The translations under genes were made by a program, and so were the position numbers. Below the pieces are notes generated by a model. That model worked only from the letters and a program-made list of their open reading frames with translations. It searched no databases and was not told the origin of the DNA. Positions 40,634-50,280 of a stretch of DNA of 64,000 nucleotides are shown here, one piece after another. The stretch comes from Sphingopyxis sp. L1A2A. GTDB lineage: Bacteria > Pseudomonadota > Alphaproteobacteria > Sphingomonadales > Sphingomonadaceae. How positions within the stretch are numbered: the stretch's first letter is position 1; each line of letters starts with the position of its first letter. Location: the NCBI RefSeq assembly GCF_005502465.1, contig NZ_SCOT01000005.1:1-64000 (forward strand), given 5' to 3'.

Positions 40634-41884
40634 ATGGCGGAAAAGATGATTCTGGAAAAGCTCGGTCTTTTGGCCGACGCCGCGAAATATGATGCGTCCT
40701 GCGCGTCGTCGGGGACGGTGAAGCGCGATTCGACCGAGACCAAGGGGATCGGGTCGACCGAGGGCATGGGCATTTGTCACAGCTATGCTCCCGACGGTCG
40801 CTGTATTTCGCTGCTCAAGATCCTGCTGACCAATTTCTGCATCTACGACTGCCGTTTCTGCATCAACCGCGCGTCGAGCAACGTCCCGCGGGCGCGCTTC
40901 AATCCGCAGGAGGTGGTCCGGCTGACGCTCGATTTCTACAAGCGCAATTATATCGAGGGGCTGTTCCTGTCGTCGGGGATCATCCGATCCGAAGATTATA
41001 CGATGGAGCAGCTGGTCGAGGTCGCGCGCATCCTGCGCGAGGAGCATCGGTTTGGCGGCTATATCCATCTCAAGACCATCGCCGGCGCCGCGCCCGAACT
41101 GATTGCGCGCGCCGGGCTGTTCGCCGACCGGCTATCGACCAATGTCGAGCTGCCGACCGCGGCCGGATTGCAGAGCTTTGCGCCCGAGAAAAAGCCCGCG
41201 ACGATCCGCAAGACGATGGCGTCGGTGCGCGTCGGCGCCGACGACGCGATCGAGGCGAGCAAGGGGCGGTTGCTCAAAAAGGCCAAGCCGCCGCGCTTCG
41301 CGCCTGCGGGGCAATCGACCCAGATGATCGTCGGCGCCGACGGATCGTGCGACGATGACATCTTGGCGAGTGCGACCAGCCTGTATTCGGGCTATCGGCT
41401 GCGCCGCGTCTATTATTCGGCGTACAGCCCGATCCCCGACGCCAGCAGCGACCTGCCGCCGGTGCGCCCGCCGCTGATGCGCGAACACCGACTCTATCAG
41501 GCCGACTGGCTGCTGCGCTTTTATGGTTTTCAGCGGGCAGAGATCATGGAGGGGGCAAGCGGCGGGATGCTCGACCTCGCCATCGACCCCAAGCTCGCTT
41601 GGGCGCTGATGCGGCGCGACATCTTTCCGGTCGACATCAACCGCGCGCCGCGCGAACTGCTGCTGCGCGTGCCGGGGCTGGGGACGCGCGCGGTCGACCG
41701 GATCGTCGCGGTGCGGCGCACCGGCAAGCTGCGGATTGGCGACCTGGCGAAGCTCACCGCGTCGGTGAAGAAGCTGCTGCCGTTCATCGTCACCCCCGAC
41801 TGGCGGCCGGGGTCGCTGACCGACAGCGCCAGCTTGCGCGCGCGCTTTGCGCCGCCCGCGGAGCAATTGTCGCTGGCGCTATGA
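40634..41884 (+). CDS. Radical SAM protein of the DNA modification/repair type
   Basis: A 416-residue radical SAM enzyme, matching the family annotated as putative DNA modification/repair radical SAM protein. The [4Fe-4S]/SAM motif is C69-IYD-C73-RF-C76. A helix-hairpin-helix DNA-binding segment closes the protein (LLLRVPGLGTRAVDRIVAVRR, about residues 340-360). The chemistry is not established for this family. First gene of a four-gene operon: its stop overlaps the start of the UdgX fusion as ATGA. The ATG at 40634 is where conservation begins. Confidence 0.9.
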   Translation: MAEKMILEKLGLLADAAKYDASCASSGTVKRDSTETKGIGSTEGMGICHSYAPDGRCISLLKILLTNFCIYDCRFCINRASSNVPRARFNPQEVVRLTLDFYKRNYIEGLFLSSGIIRSEDYTMEQLVEVARILREEHRFGGYIHLKTIAGAAPELIARAGLFADRLSTNVELPTAAGLQSFAPEKKPATIRKTMASVRVGADDAIEASKGRLLKKAKPPRFAPAGQSTQMIVGADGSCDDDILASATSLYSGYRLRRVYYSAYSPIPDASSDLPPVRPPLMREHRLYQADWLLRFYGFQRAEIMEGASGGMLDLAIDPKLAWALMRRDIFPVDINRAPRELLLRVPGLGTRAVDRIVAVRRTGKLRIGDLAKLTASVKKLLPFIVTPDWRPGSLTDSASLRARFAPPAEQLSLAL

Positions 41885-43308
41885 GGGAGGTCGTGCTCGC
41901 CCGCCCCGGCGATTTCGCCGAATGGCGCGATGCGGCGCGGGCTTTGCTGGCCGGTGGCGTGCGGCCGGAGGACGTGAGCTGGCGCACCGCCGACGAAGGG
42001 GCGTCGCTGTTCGGTGACGCGGCGCCCGCAGCGCCCACCACGTCGGTCACCCTGCCGCGCGAACTGGTCGCAATGACCAACCGGGTGATCTGCCATCGCG
42101 ATGCTGCGGTGTCGGCGCGACTCTATCGCATCGTCTGGCGCGCGCTGCGCGACCGCCAGCTGCTCGCGCGGCGGACCGATCCCGACATCGACTGGCTCAG
42201 CAAGGCCGAAAAGGCGATCCGCCGCGACATTCACAAGATGCACGCTTTCGTGCGCTTCCGGCGGCTGGGGGAAGAGGCGGGGCGCGAGAGCTTTGCGGCA
42301 TGGTTTGAACCCGACCATCGCATCCTGCGGCTGACCGCGCCCTTCTTTCAGCGCCGCTTCTACGGCATGGACTGGGCGATTGTGACGCCCGACGCGCGGG
42401 CGATCTGGACGGACGAGAAGCTGATCTACGGGCCCGGCGGGACGAAGGGCGAAGTGCCCGACAGCGACGTCGTCGAGGATCAGTGGCGCACCTATTATGG
42501 TGCGATCTTCAACCCGGCGCGGGTCAAGATCGCCGCGATGCGCGCCGAAATGCCGAAGAAACATTGGAAGAACCTGCCCGAAGCACAGGATATAGCGCCG
42601 CTGCTCGCGGGCGCCGCGGCGCGGGTGGAACGCATGCGCGAGACCGCCGTTTCGCTAGCAAACCCGCAAACCGACAAATGGCGAACCCGCGTGCCCGAAA
42701 CCCTGGCCCTGACCGACGAGATCGAGACGCTGGACGAACTCGCGCGCGCCGTCGGCGGCTGTACGCGCTGCACGCTCCATTGCCATGCGACGCAGGCGGT
42801 GGTCGGCGAAGGACCATCGGCGGCGCGCATCATGCTGGTCGGCGAACAGCCGGGCGATCGTGAGGATCTGGAGGGGCGGCCTTTCGTCGGCCCCGCGGGG
42901 CAAGTGCTGGGTGAGGCGTTGGCCGAGGCGGGGCTCGACCGCACATCGCTGTTCCTGACCAACGCGGTCAAGCATTTCAAATATGAACCGCGCGGCAAGC
43001 GCCGCCTCCATCAGAATCCGACAACCGGCGAGATCGACATCTGTCGCTGGTGGCTCGACAAGGAGCGCGCGCTGGTGCAGCCCGACCTGATCGTCACCTT
43101 GGGCGGCAGCGCGCTGCGCGGGGTGACGGGAAAGAGCATGGGTGTCATGTCGATGCGCGGTGTGGTGCACGAACTTGCGGGAGGCACAAAGCTGGTCGCG
43201 ACGATCCATCCCTCTTTCCTGCTGCGCTTGCCCGATCGGGCGCGCGCCGCCGAGGAACGCGCGGCGTTCGTCGCCGATCTGGCGCTGGCGCGAAAGCTCG
43301 CCGCCTGA
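41881..43308 (+). CDS. udgX: DUF4130 - UdgX fusion (covalent uracil-DNA binding glycosylase)
   Basis: A 475-residue two-domain protein. Residues 1-250 are a DUF4130 domain, commonly encoded next to the radical SAM family. Residues 280-475 are a family-4-like uracil-DNA glycosylase of the UdgX type: C294/C297 for the [4Fe-4S] cluster, GEQPGDREDLEGRPFVGPAG (321-340), the characteristic loop KRRLH (373-377) and IHPSFLLR. In mycobacterial UdgX the loop His bonds covalently to the abasic sugar after uracil removal; His377 is the equivalent. Ile is replaced by Leu in the loop. Stop-start overlaps on both sides (ATGA and TGATG). Confidence 0.92.
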   Translation: MREVVLARPGDFAEWRDAARALLAGGVRPEDVSWRTADEGASLFGDAAPAAPTTSVTLPRELVAMTNRVICHRDAAVSARLYRIVWRALRDRQLLARRTDPDIDWLSKAEKAIRRDIHKMHAFVRFRRLGEEAGRESFAAWFEPDHRILRLTAPFFQRRFYGMDWAIVTPDARAIWTDEKLIYGPGGTKGEVPDSDVVEDQWRTYYGAIFNPARVKIAAMRAEMPKKHWKNLPEAQDIAPLLAGAAARVERMRETAVSLANPQTDKWRTRVPETLALTDEIETLDELARAVGGCTRCTLHCHATQAVVGEGPSAARIMLVGEQPGDREDLEGRPFVGPAGQVLGEALAEAGLDRTSLFLTNAVKHFKYEPRGKRRLHQNPTTGEIDICRWWLDKERALVQPDLIVTLGGSALRGVTGKSMGVMSMRGVVHELAGGTKLVATIHPSFLLRLPDRARAAEERAAFVADLALARKLAA

Positions 43309-44321
43309 TGGTCAAGCCAAAGCCCTGGCTCGAACCGCATCCGCACGGGCTGTATGTGAAGCCCGCCGACCTGTGGATCGATCCCTCGCGCGCCGTCGAG
43401 CGCGCCGCAGTGACCCATGGTCATGCCGACCATGCGTGCAGCGGCCATGGGTCGGTGTTCGCGACGCCCGAAACGCTGGCGATCATGGCGCTGCGTTACG
43501 GCGTCGATGCCGAGGCGAGCCATAATCAGGCGTTCGGCTATGGCGACGGGTTCGAGCGCGGCGGGGTGCGCTTCAGCTTTCATCCCGCGGGGCATGTGCT
43601 GGGCAGCGCGCAGATATTGATGGAATATCAGGGCGAACGGATCGTCATCACCGGCGATTACAAGCGGCGGTACGACCCGACCTGCGCGCCGTTCGCGGTG
43701 GTGCCGTGCGACATCTTCATCACTGAGGCGACGTTCGGGCTGCCGGTGTTTCGTCATCCGCCGACCGGGGGCGAGATCGCCAAGCTGATCGGCGCGGTGC
43801 GCGCCGAGCCTGAGCGTTGTGTGCTTGTGGGCGCCTATGCGCTCGGCAAGGCGCAGCGGGTGATTGCCGAGCTGCGCGCGGCGGGGTGGAACGCACCGAT
43901 CTATATCCACGGCGCGCTCGAAAAAATGTGCGCGCTTTACGCGGTGCACGGCGTCGATCTGGGCGAGTTGCGGCTCGTCGGCGAAACCGACAAGGCCGAC
44001 ATGGCTGGGCAGATCGTCCTCGCGCCGCCCTCGGCGCTCAATGATCGCTGGTCGCGGCGGCTGCCCGATCCGGTGACTGCGATGGCGTCGGGCTGGATGC
44101 GGGTGCGCCAGCGCGCGCGGCAGCGGATGGTCGAACTGCCGCTCGTTATTTCGGACCATGCCGATTGGGACGAGCTGACGACGACGATTTCGGATGTGAA
44201 CCCCAAGGAAAGCTGGATCACCCACGGCAGCGAGGACGGGTTGCTGCGTTGGTGCGAGCTGCATCAGCGCAAAGCGCGCGCGCTGCATCTGGTCGGGCGC
44301 GATCTGGAGGAAGAGGCGTGA
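43308..44321 (+). CDS. Ligase-associated MBL-fold DNA exonuclease
   Basis: A 337-residue metallo-beta-lactamase/beta-CASP nuclease of the ligase-associated exonuclease family. Metal motif H37-G-H39-A-D41-H42, downstream GHVLGSAQI and ITGDYKRRYD ligand regions, and a C-terminal ISDHADWDEL. In other bacteria this gene is paired with an ATP-dependent ligase (and often an Lhr-like helicase and PdeM, neither seen here), implying end processing before ligation. Starts at TGATG with the udgX stop and ends at GTGA with the ligase. Confidence 0.92.
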   Translation: MVKPKPWLEPHPHGLYVKPADLWIDPSRAVERAAVTHGHADHACSGHGSVFATPETLAIMALRYGVDAEASHNQAFGYGDGFERGGVRFSFHPAGHVLGSAQILMEYQGERIVITGDYKRRYDPTCAPFAVVPCDIFITEATFGLPVFRHPPTGGEIAKLIGAVRAEPERCVLVGAYALGKAQRVIAELRAAGWNAPIYIHGALEKMCALYAVHGVDLGELRLVGETDKADMAGQIVLAPPSALNDRWSRRLPDPVTAMASGWMRVRQRARQRMVELPLVISDHADWDELTTTISDVNPKESWITHGSEDGLLRWCELHQRKARALHLVGRDLEEEA

Positions 44322-45886
44322 AACGCTTCGCGGCCCTCATCGACCGGCTGATCTACACGCGCTCGCGCAATTCCAAGCTCGCGCTGATCGTCGATTACCT
44401 CCGCCATACGCCCGATCCCGATCGCGGCTGGGCGATCGCGGCGCTGACCGAGAGCCTGGATTTTCCTGCGGTGAAGGCGGGGACGGTGCGGACGTTGTTG
44501 GCGACACGGGTCGACGAGGAATTGTTTCGGCTGTCGCGGCACTTTGTGGGGGATACGGCGGAGACGGCGGCGTTGCTGTGGCCCGATGGGCCAAGAATAA
44601 AGGCCGATCTTAGTGTATCCGAAGCGGTCGATGCACTCGCTACCGCGAGCCGCCGCGACGCGCCCGCAATTGTCGCGTCGCTGCTCGACCGCCTCGACGC
44701 CGACGGGCGTTATGCGCTGCTCAAGCTCGCGCTCGGCGGGATGCGCGTCGGGGTGTCGGCGCGGCTCGCCAAACAGGCTTTTGCGCAGGCGTTCGATGTG
44801 CCGGTCGACGATGTCGAGGAGCTATGGCACGCGATCCCGCCGCCCTATGCGCCCCTCTTTGCCTGGGGCGAGGGGCGGGCCGAGCGGCCGGACCTGAAGG
44901 ACGTCGCCTTCTTTCGTCCCTTCATGCTCGCCCATCCGCTGGAGGACGCGACCGTCGACCTCGCCGATTATGCCGCAGAGTGGAAATGGGACGGCATCCG
45001 CGTCCAGATTGTCCATGGTGGCGGTCAGACCCGCATCTACAGCCGCGGCGGCGAAGAGATCAGCAGCGCCTTTCCCGAACTGGTCGCGGCGTTTGATCAG
45101 GATGCGGTGATCGATGGCGAACTGCTGGTGCGCGGCGAGGTGCAGGGGGGCGAGGCGGCGAGTTTCAACGCGCTGCAACAACGGCTCGGGCGCAAGAATG
45201 TGTCGAAGAAGATGCTGACCGATTATCCCGCGTTTGTGCGCGTCTATGACTTGCTTGCGGTGGACGGCAATGATCTGCGGACCCGGCCGTGGACCGAACG
45301 ACGGCGCCAGTTGGAAGTGTTCGTACCGCGGCTCGCTGACAGCCATTTCGACCTGTCGCAGGTGATCGACGCGACCGACTTTGACGACCTCGCCGCGCGC
45401 CGCGCGGGCGCGCGCGATACCGCGATCGAGGGGGTGATGCTCAAGCGCCGCGATGCGCCTTATGTCGCGGGGCGCCGCGCCGGGCTGTGGTATAAATGGA
45501 AACGCGATCCGCTCACCGCCGATTGCGTGATGATGTACGCGCAGCGCGGCAACGGGCGGCGCGCGAGCTTCTATTCGGATTATACCTTCGGCTGCTGGTC
45601 CGACGCGGGCGAGTTGTTGCCGGTCGGCAAAGCCTATTCGGGCTTCACCGACGAGGAGCTGAAATGGCTCGACAAATTCGTCCGCGACAACACGCTGAAC
45701 CGCTTCGGCCCGGTGCGCGAGGTCGAAAAGTCGCTGGTGCTCGAAGTCGCATTCGATTCGATCCACGCATCGAAGCGCCACAAGTCGGGGCTCGCGATGC
45801 GCTTTCCGCGGATTGCGCGCATCCGCCGCGACAAGCCCGCCGAAGAGGCGGACCGGATTGCGACGCTGCTGGCGATGGTGACGTAA
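44318..45886 (+). CDS. ATP-dependent DNA ligase
   Basis: A 522-residue ATP-dependent ligase of the cisplatin damage-response type. An N-terminal DNA-binding domain (1-200) precedes the adenylation domain with Lys223 in EWKWDGIR, then GVMLKRRDAPYVAGR and the C-terminal OB fold starting at LWYKWKRDPLTADCVM. The start is GTG at 44318, overlapping the exonuclease stop, with GGAGG upstream. The last gene of the repair operon: a palindrome follows. It is additional to the NAD ligase the cell would use for replication, not in the window. Confidence 0.95.
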   Translation: MKRFAALIDRLIYTRSRNSKLALIVDYLRHTPDPDRGWAIAALTESLDFPAVKAGTVRTLLATRVDEELFRLSRHFVGDTAETAALLWPDGPRIKADLSVSEAVDALATASRRDAPAIVASLLDRLDADGRYALLKLALGGMRVGVSARLAKQAFAQAFDVPVDDVEELWHAIPPPYAPLFAWGEGRAERPDLKDVAFFRPFMLAHPLEDATVDLADYAAEWKWDGIRVQIVHGGGQTRIYSRGGEEISSAFPELVAAFDQDAVIDGELLVRGEVQGGEAASFNALQQRLGRKNVSKKMLTDYPAFVRVYDLLAVDGNDLRTRPWTERRRQLEVFVPRLADSHFDLSQVIDATDFDDLAARRAGARDTAIEGVMLKRRDAPYVAGRRAGLWYKWKRDPLTADCVMMYAQRGNGRRASFYSDYTFGCWSDAGELLPVGKAYSGFTDEELKWLDKFVRDNTLNRFGPVREVEKSLVLEVAFDSIHASKRHKSGLAMRFPRIARIRRDKPAEEADRIATLLAMVT

Positions 45887-45893
45887 ACAGCGT

Positions 45894-45988
45894 CGTCATT
45901 GCGAGGAGCGTAGCGACGAAGCAATCTCCAGCCATCGGTCGGCGCAAGGCCGATGGCTGGAGATTGCTTCGCTTTGCTCGCAATGACG
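45894..45988. repeat. Extragenic palindrome, family B (copy 3)
   Basis: CGTCATTGCGAGGAGCGTAG arm, inner GCAATCTCCAGCCATCGGTC hairpin with its partner GGCTGGAGATTGC, and outer CTCGCAATGACG. Separates the DNA ligase from sodB. Confidence 0.9.
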
Positions 45989-46078
45989 AGCGGAAAATTT
46001 GCCCTCAAAACCTTGCAACCGCCCTCCGCCATCCCGAGTTTAAGGTCCCGAACGTTCAATAATAAAACGGAGACTGCC

Positions 46079-46693
46079 ATGACGATCGCTCTTCCCCCGC
46101 TGCCCTACAAGCAGGACGCGCTCGCGCCGCATATTTCGGCCGACACGCTCGCGACGCATCATGGCAAGCATCACAAGGCCTATGTCGACAAGGTCAACGC
46201 CGCGATCACCGGCACCGAACTCGCCGACAAACCGCTCGAGGAAATCGTCCATCATGCCGAAGGCGCGGGCAACAAGGGCCTGTTCAACAACGCCGCCCAG
46301 TCATGGAACCATGCCTTTTACTGGAACAGCCTGTCGCCTGAAAAGACCGCGCCCGAAGGCGATTTGCTCGCCGCGATCACCCGCGATTTCGGGTCGCTCG
46401 ACGACCTGAAAAAGAAGCTGAAGGAAACTGCGGTAAACCATTTCGCGTCGGGCTGGGCCTGGCTCGTCTCGCGCGACGGCACGCTGTCGGTCACCGATAC
46501 GCATGACGCCGGGACCGAGCTGACCGCGGGGATCAAGCCGCTGGTCGTCATCGATGTGTGGGAACATGCTTATTATATCGACCGCAAGAATTTGCGCCCG
46601 GCCTATGTCGATGCGGTGGTCGACGAGCTGCTGAACTGGGATTTCGCGGCGGAGAATTTCGCGCGCGATACGACCTGGACCTATCCGGCCTGA
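46079..46693 (+). CDS. sodB: Superoxide dismutase [Fe]
   Basis: A 204-residue cytoplasmic Fe-superoxide dismutase. Metal ligands: His in LATHHGKHH, His in NNAAQSWNHAFYW, and Asp/His in VIDVWEHAYYID. Gln in FNNAAQ is the outer-sphere residue typical of iron enzymes rather than Mn-types, which have it later. GGAG lies before the ATG at 46079. A single-gene unit between a palindrome and sdaA. Confidence 0.96.
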   Translation: MTIALPPLPYKQDALAPHISADTLATHHGKHHKAYVDKVNAAITGTELADKPLEEIVHHAEGAGNKGLFNNAAQSWNHAFYWNSLSPEKTAPEGDLLAAITRDFGSLDDLKKKLKETAVNHFASGWAWLVSRDGTLSVTDTHDAGTELTAGIKPLVVIDVWEHAYYIDRKNLRPAYVDAVVDELLNWDFAAENFARDTTWTYPA

Positions 46694-46754
46694 CCGTAAG
46701 GTAAATTTCATCTGATACTATCGTCATGGCGGGTTGCCCATTATAGGCGCCGCC

Positions 46755-48134
46755 ATGACCATCAGCCTCTTTGAACTCTTCAAAATCGGCGTCGGACCCT
46801 CCAGCTCGCACACCGTCGGGCCGATGGTCGCGGCGCGCCGTTTCACCGTCTGGCTCGACGAGCAGCAATGGCTCGACCGGACCGTGCATGTCGAAGCCGA
46901 TCTCTACGGCTCGCTCGCGCTCACCGGCAAGGGGCACGCCGCCGATACCGCGATCGTCGCGGGGCTCGCCGGGGAGATCCCGGCCAGCACCAGTCTCGCC
47001 GCGATCCGCGCCCATTGGGACCACGCGACGAGCGAAGGTTTTCTCTATCTGCTCGGGCGCCAGCGCGCCCGCTTTCAGCCCGCGCGCGACCTGCATTTCC
47101 AGATGCGCCAGCGCCAGCCGTTCCACAGCAATGCGGTGAGCTTTACCGCGCGCGACGCCGACGGCGAGATCGTCGCCAAGCGGATGTATTTCTCGATCGG
47201 CGGCGGCTTTGTCGTCGATGAGGACGAGGCGGGGCGCAACAGCCGCGGCGCCGAGGACGAGGTGAGCCTGCCCTTCGCCTTCACCTCGGGCGCCGACCTG
47301 CTGAGCATGGGCGCGGCGTCGGGCAAGAGCTTTGCCGAAATGATGCTCGAAAACGAACTTGTCCATCGCCCGCTGGCCGAGGTCGAGGCCGGGCTCGACG
47401 CGATCGCGGGGGCGATGGATGCGTCGATCGACGCTGGCTGTTGCAGCACCGGGATTTTGCCGGGAGGCCTGAAGGTCAAGCGCCGCGCGCCGCAGATCGC
47501 CGCCGACATCCGCAACCGCCACGAACAAAATCTGACCGATCCGCTCGCGATGATGGACTGGATCAACCTGTGGGCGATGGCGGTGAACGAAGAAAATGCC
47601 GCGGGCGGCAAAGTGGTCACGGCGCCGACCAACGGCGCGGCGGGGATCATCCCCGCGGTGATCCGCTTTTACCGGCGCGGCTATCGCGGTGACGATGCCG
47701 GGGTGCGGACCTTCCTGCTCGCCGCCGGGGCGGTCGGCGCATTGTATAAGCGCAACGCCAGCATCTCGGGCGCCGAGGTCGGGTGTCAGGGCGAGGTTGG
47801 CGTTGCTTGTTCGATGGCCGCCGCCGGGCTGACCGCGGCGCTGGGCGGCACCAACGCCCAGGTCGAAAACGCCGCCGAAATCGGCATGGAACATAATCTC
47901 GGCCTCACCTGCGACCCGATTGGCGGGCTGGTCCAGATCCCGTGCATCGAACGCAACGCGATGGGTTCGATCAAGGCGATCGACGCCAGCCGCATCGCGA
48001 TGATCGGCGACGGCACGCATGTGGTCAGCCTCGACACGGTGATCGCGACGATGCTGCAAACCGGCCGCGACATGCGTGACAAGTATAAGGAAACGTCGAA
48101 AGGGGGGCTTGCGGTCAGCGTCGTGGAGTGCTGA
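46755..48134 (+). CDS. sdaA: L-serine ammonia-lyase (Fe-S, single-chain)
   Basis: A 459-residue iron-sulfur serine dehydratase, serine to pyruvate and ammonia. The fused beta-alpha arrangement is clear: N-terminal SLFELFKIGVGPSSSHTVGPM, then catalytic domain with GCQGEVGVACSMAAAGL and LTCDPIGGLVQIPCIERNAMG holding the cluster cysteines. The ATG at 46755 is chosen; 21 nt upstream is a TTG without support. It precedes frmA and purU and would share one-carbon/serine metabolism with them. Confidence 0.95.
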   Translation: MTISLFELFKIGVGPSSSHTVGPMVAARRFTVWLDEQQWLDRTVHVEADLYGSLALTGKGHAADTAIVAGLAGEIPASTSLAAIRAHWDHATSEGFLYLLGRQRARFQPARDLHFQMRQRQPFHSNAVSFTARDADGEIVAKRMYFSIGGGFVVDEDEAGRNSRGAEDEVSLPFAFTSGADLLSMGAASGKSFAEMMLENELVHRPLAEVEAGLDAIAGAMDASIDAGCCSTGILPGGLKVKRRAPQIAADIRNRHEQNLTDPLAMMDWINLWAMAVNEENAAGGKVVTAPTNGAAGIIPAVIRFYRRGYRGDDAGVRTFLLAAGAVGALYKRNASISGAEVGCQGEVGVACSMAAAGLTAALGGTNAQVENAAEIGMEHNLGLTCDPIGGLVQIPCIERNAMGSIKAIDASRIAMIGDGTHVVSLDTVIATMLQTGRDMRDKYKETSKGGLAVSVVEC

Positions 48135-48164
48135 TAGCCAAGCGAGATTGAGGAGATCACGCCC

Positions 48165-49274
48165 ATGAAGACCCGCGCCGCCGTTGCATTCGAAGCAAAA
48201 AAGCCGCTCGAAATTGTCGAACTCGACCTCGACGGCCCGAAAGCGGGTGAGGTGCTGGTCGAGATCATGGCGACGGGCATTTGCCACACCGATGCTTACA
48301 CCCTCGACGGGCTCGACAGCGAGGGGCTGTTCCCTAGCGTGCTGGGCCATGAAGGCGCGGGCATCGTGCGCGAGGTTGGCGCGGGCGTCACCAGCGTCGT
48401 TCCCGGCGACCATGTCATCCCGCTTTACACCCCCGAATGCCGCCAGTGCAAAAGCTGCCTGTCGGGCAAGACCAACCTGTGCACCGCGATCCGCGCGACG
48501 CAGGGCAAGGGCTTGATGCCCGACGGCACCACGCGCTTTTCGTACAAGGGCCAGCCGATCTTCCACTATATGGGCTGCTCGACTTTCTCCAACTTCACCG
48601 TGCTGCCCGAGATCGCGGTCGCGAAGATCCGTCAGGACGCACCGTTCCAGACCAGCTGTTACATCGGCTGCGGTGTCACCACCGGGGTCGGCGCGGTGAC
48701 CAACACCGCCAAGGTTCAGCCGGGCGACAATGTCATTGTTTTCGGGCTCGGCGGGATCGGATTGAACGTGCTGCAGGGCGCAAAAATGGCGGGCGCGGGG
48801 ATGATCGTCGGGGTCGATATCAACCCCGACCGCGAAGAATGGGGCAAGAAGTTCGGGATGACGCACTTCGTCAATCCCAAGGACGTGGACGGCGACATCG
48901 TCGCGCATCTGGTCGCGCTGACCGACGGCGGCGCCGAATATACCTTCGACTGCACCGGCAACACGACCGTGATGCGGCAGGCGTTGGAAGCATGCCACCG
49001 CGGCTGGGGCACCAGCATCATCATCGGGGTCGCCGAAGCGGGCAAGGAAATCAGTACCCGGCCGTTCCAGCTGGTCACCGGCCGCAACTGGCGCGGCACC
49101 GCGTTCGGCGGCGCCAAGGGGCGCACCGACGTGCCCAAGATCGTCGATCTGTACATGGACGGGACGATCCAGATCGACCCGATGATCACCCACGTCCTGA
49201 CCCTCGACGAGATCAACAAGGGCTTCGACCTGATGCATGCGGGGGAAAGCATCCGCAGCGTCGTGGTGTACTGA
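48165..49274 (+). CDS. frmA: S-(hydroxymethyl)glutathione dehydrogenase (class III ADH)
   Basis: A 369-residue zinc alcohol dehydrogenase class III that oxidises the glutathione-formaldehyde adduct to S-formylglutathione, and can reduce S-nitrosoglutathione. The N-terminus [26 protein letters not shown], catalytic-zinc [11 protein letters not shown] and GHEGAG, the four structural cysteines in [17 protein letters not shown], and NAD site [14 protein letters not shown] are all typical. fghA, the next enzyme, lies 1.9 kb downstream in the same direction. Confidence 0.97.
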   Translation: MKTRAAVAFEAKKPLEIVELDLDGPKAGEVLVEIMATGICHTDAYTLDGLDSEGLFPSVLGHEGAGIVREVGAGVTSVVPGDHVIPLYTPECRQCKSCLSGKTNLCTAIRATQGKGLMPDGTTRFSYKGQPIFHYMGCSTFSNFTVLPEIAVAKIRQDAPFQTSCYIGCGVTTGVGAVTNTAKVQPGDNVIVFGLGGIGLNVLQGAKMAGAGMIVGVDINPDREEWGKKFGMTHFVNPKDVDGDIVAHLVALTDGGAEYTFDCTGNTTVMRQALEACHRGWGTSIIIGVAEAGKEISTRPFQLVTGRNWRGTAFGGAKGRTDVPKIVDLYMDGTIQIDPMITHVLTLDEINKGFDLMHAGESIRSVVVY

Positions 49275-49365
49275 CCTATACTTATTCGCATTTCCCCGGT
49301 GCTTGCCGCCGCGCCGATCTTCGGCCATGCGGTGCCGACGCCGGAGGGGCGGGGGGAATGAACTG

Positions 49366-50226
49366 ATGAGCGGACCTTTTGTCCTGACCTTCAGCTGCGT
49401 CGATGCGGTGGGTATCGTCGCTGCGGTGACCGGGCTGCTGGCGGAGCGCGACGGCTTCATCCTCGACAGCCAGCAATATGCCGACCTTGATTCGGGGCGC
49501 TTTTTCATGCGCGTCGCGTTTCGCGGCGCGGGGTCGCGCTTTCCCGAGGGACTCGCCGGGGTGCAGGCGGCGTTTGCGCCGATCGTCGCGCGTTTCGCGA
49601 TGGATGCGCGGATCAGCGACAGCGCGGCAAAACCGCGCTTCGTCATCGCGGTGTCGCAGGGCAGCCATTGCCTCAACGACCTGCTCCACCGCTGGTCGAC
49701 CGGCAACCTCGCGATCGACATCGTTGCGGTGGTGTCGAACCACGAGCATCAGCGGCGGCTGAGCGAATGGCACGGCGTGCCGTTCCACCACTTCCCGGTG
49801 AGCGACGCCAATCGCGCTGAGCAGGAGGCGCGGATCCTCGACCTGATGGCGCGCAGCGGTGCCGATTATCTGGTGCTGGCGCGCTATATGCAGGTGCTGT
49901 CGCAGGATCTGTCGGCACAGCTTTCGGGGCGCTGCATCAATATCCACCACAGCTTCCTGCCGGGGTTCAAGGGCGCCAAACCCTATCACCGCGCGCAGGA
50001 GCGCGGGGTCAAGCTGATCGGCGCGACGGCGCATTTCGTCACCAGCGACCTCGACGAAGGCCCGATCATCGAACAGGCAGTCGAGCGCGTCGATCACCGC
50101 GACAGCGTCGACGACCTGATCCGCATCGGCCGCGACGTCGAGGCACAGGTGCTGGCGAAAGCGGTGCGCTGGGTCGCCGAACAGCGGGTGTTGATCGATG
50201 GCCGCAAGACGGTGGTCTTCCGCTAG
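49366..50226 (+). CDS. purU: Formyltetrahydrofolate deformylase
   Basis: A 286-residue PurU, releasing formate from 10-formyl-THF. An N-terminal ACT domain (residues 1-85, LTFSCVDAVGIVAAVTGLLAERDGFI) precedes the formyltransferase-like domain with SNHEHQRRLSEWHGVPFHHFPV and the catalytic stretch INIHHSFLPGFKGAKPYHRA, then THFVTSDLDEGP-like AHFVTSDLDEGPIIEQ. The ATG at 49366 follows GGGGGG. Between frmA and fghA, in a formaldehyde/formate setting. Confidence 0.96.
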   Translation: MSGPFVLTFSCVDAVGIVAAVTGLLAERDGFILDSQQYADLDSGRFFMRVAFRGAGSRFPEGLAGVQAAFAPIVARFAMDARISDSAAKPRFVIAVSQGSHCLNDLLHRWSTGNLAIDIVAVVSNHEHQRRLSEWHGVPFHHFPVSDANRAEQEARILDLMARSGADYLVLARYMQVLSQDLSAQLSGRCINIHHSFLPGFKGAKPYHRAQERGVKLIGATAHFVTSDLDEGPIIEQAVERVDHRDSVDDLIRIGRDVEAQVLAKAVRWVAEQRVLIDGRKTVVFR

Positions 50227-50280
50227 GCCGTCGAAGGGTATAGGTATCGATTCGCAACCAAAACCAGAGGAGCGCAGGCG

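Noticed and set aside
46548-49721. Minus-strand open frame of 1057 codons
   Set aside because: It lies opposite sodB, sdaA, frmA and part of purU, which are all clear. The translation is His/Arg/Asp-rich low-complexity text with no recognisable domain, as expected of the mirror frame in GC-rich coding DNA.
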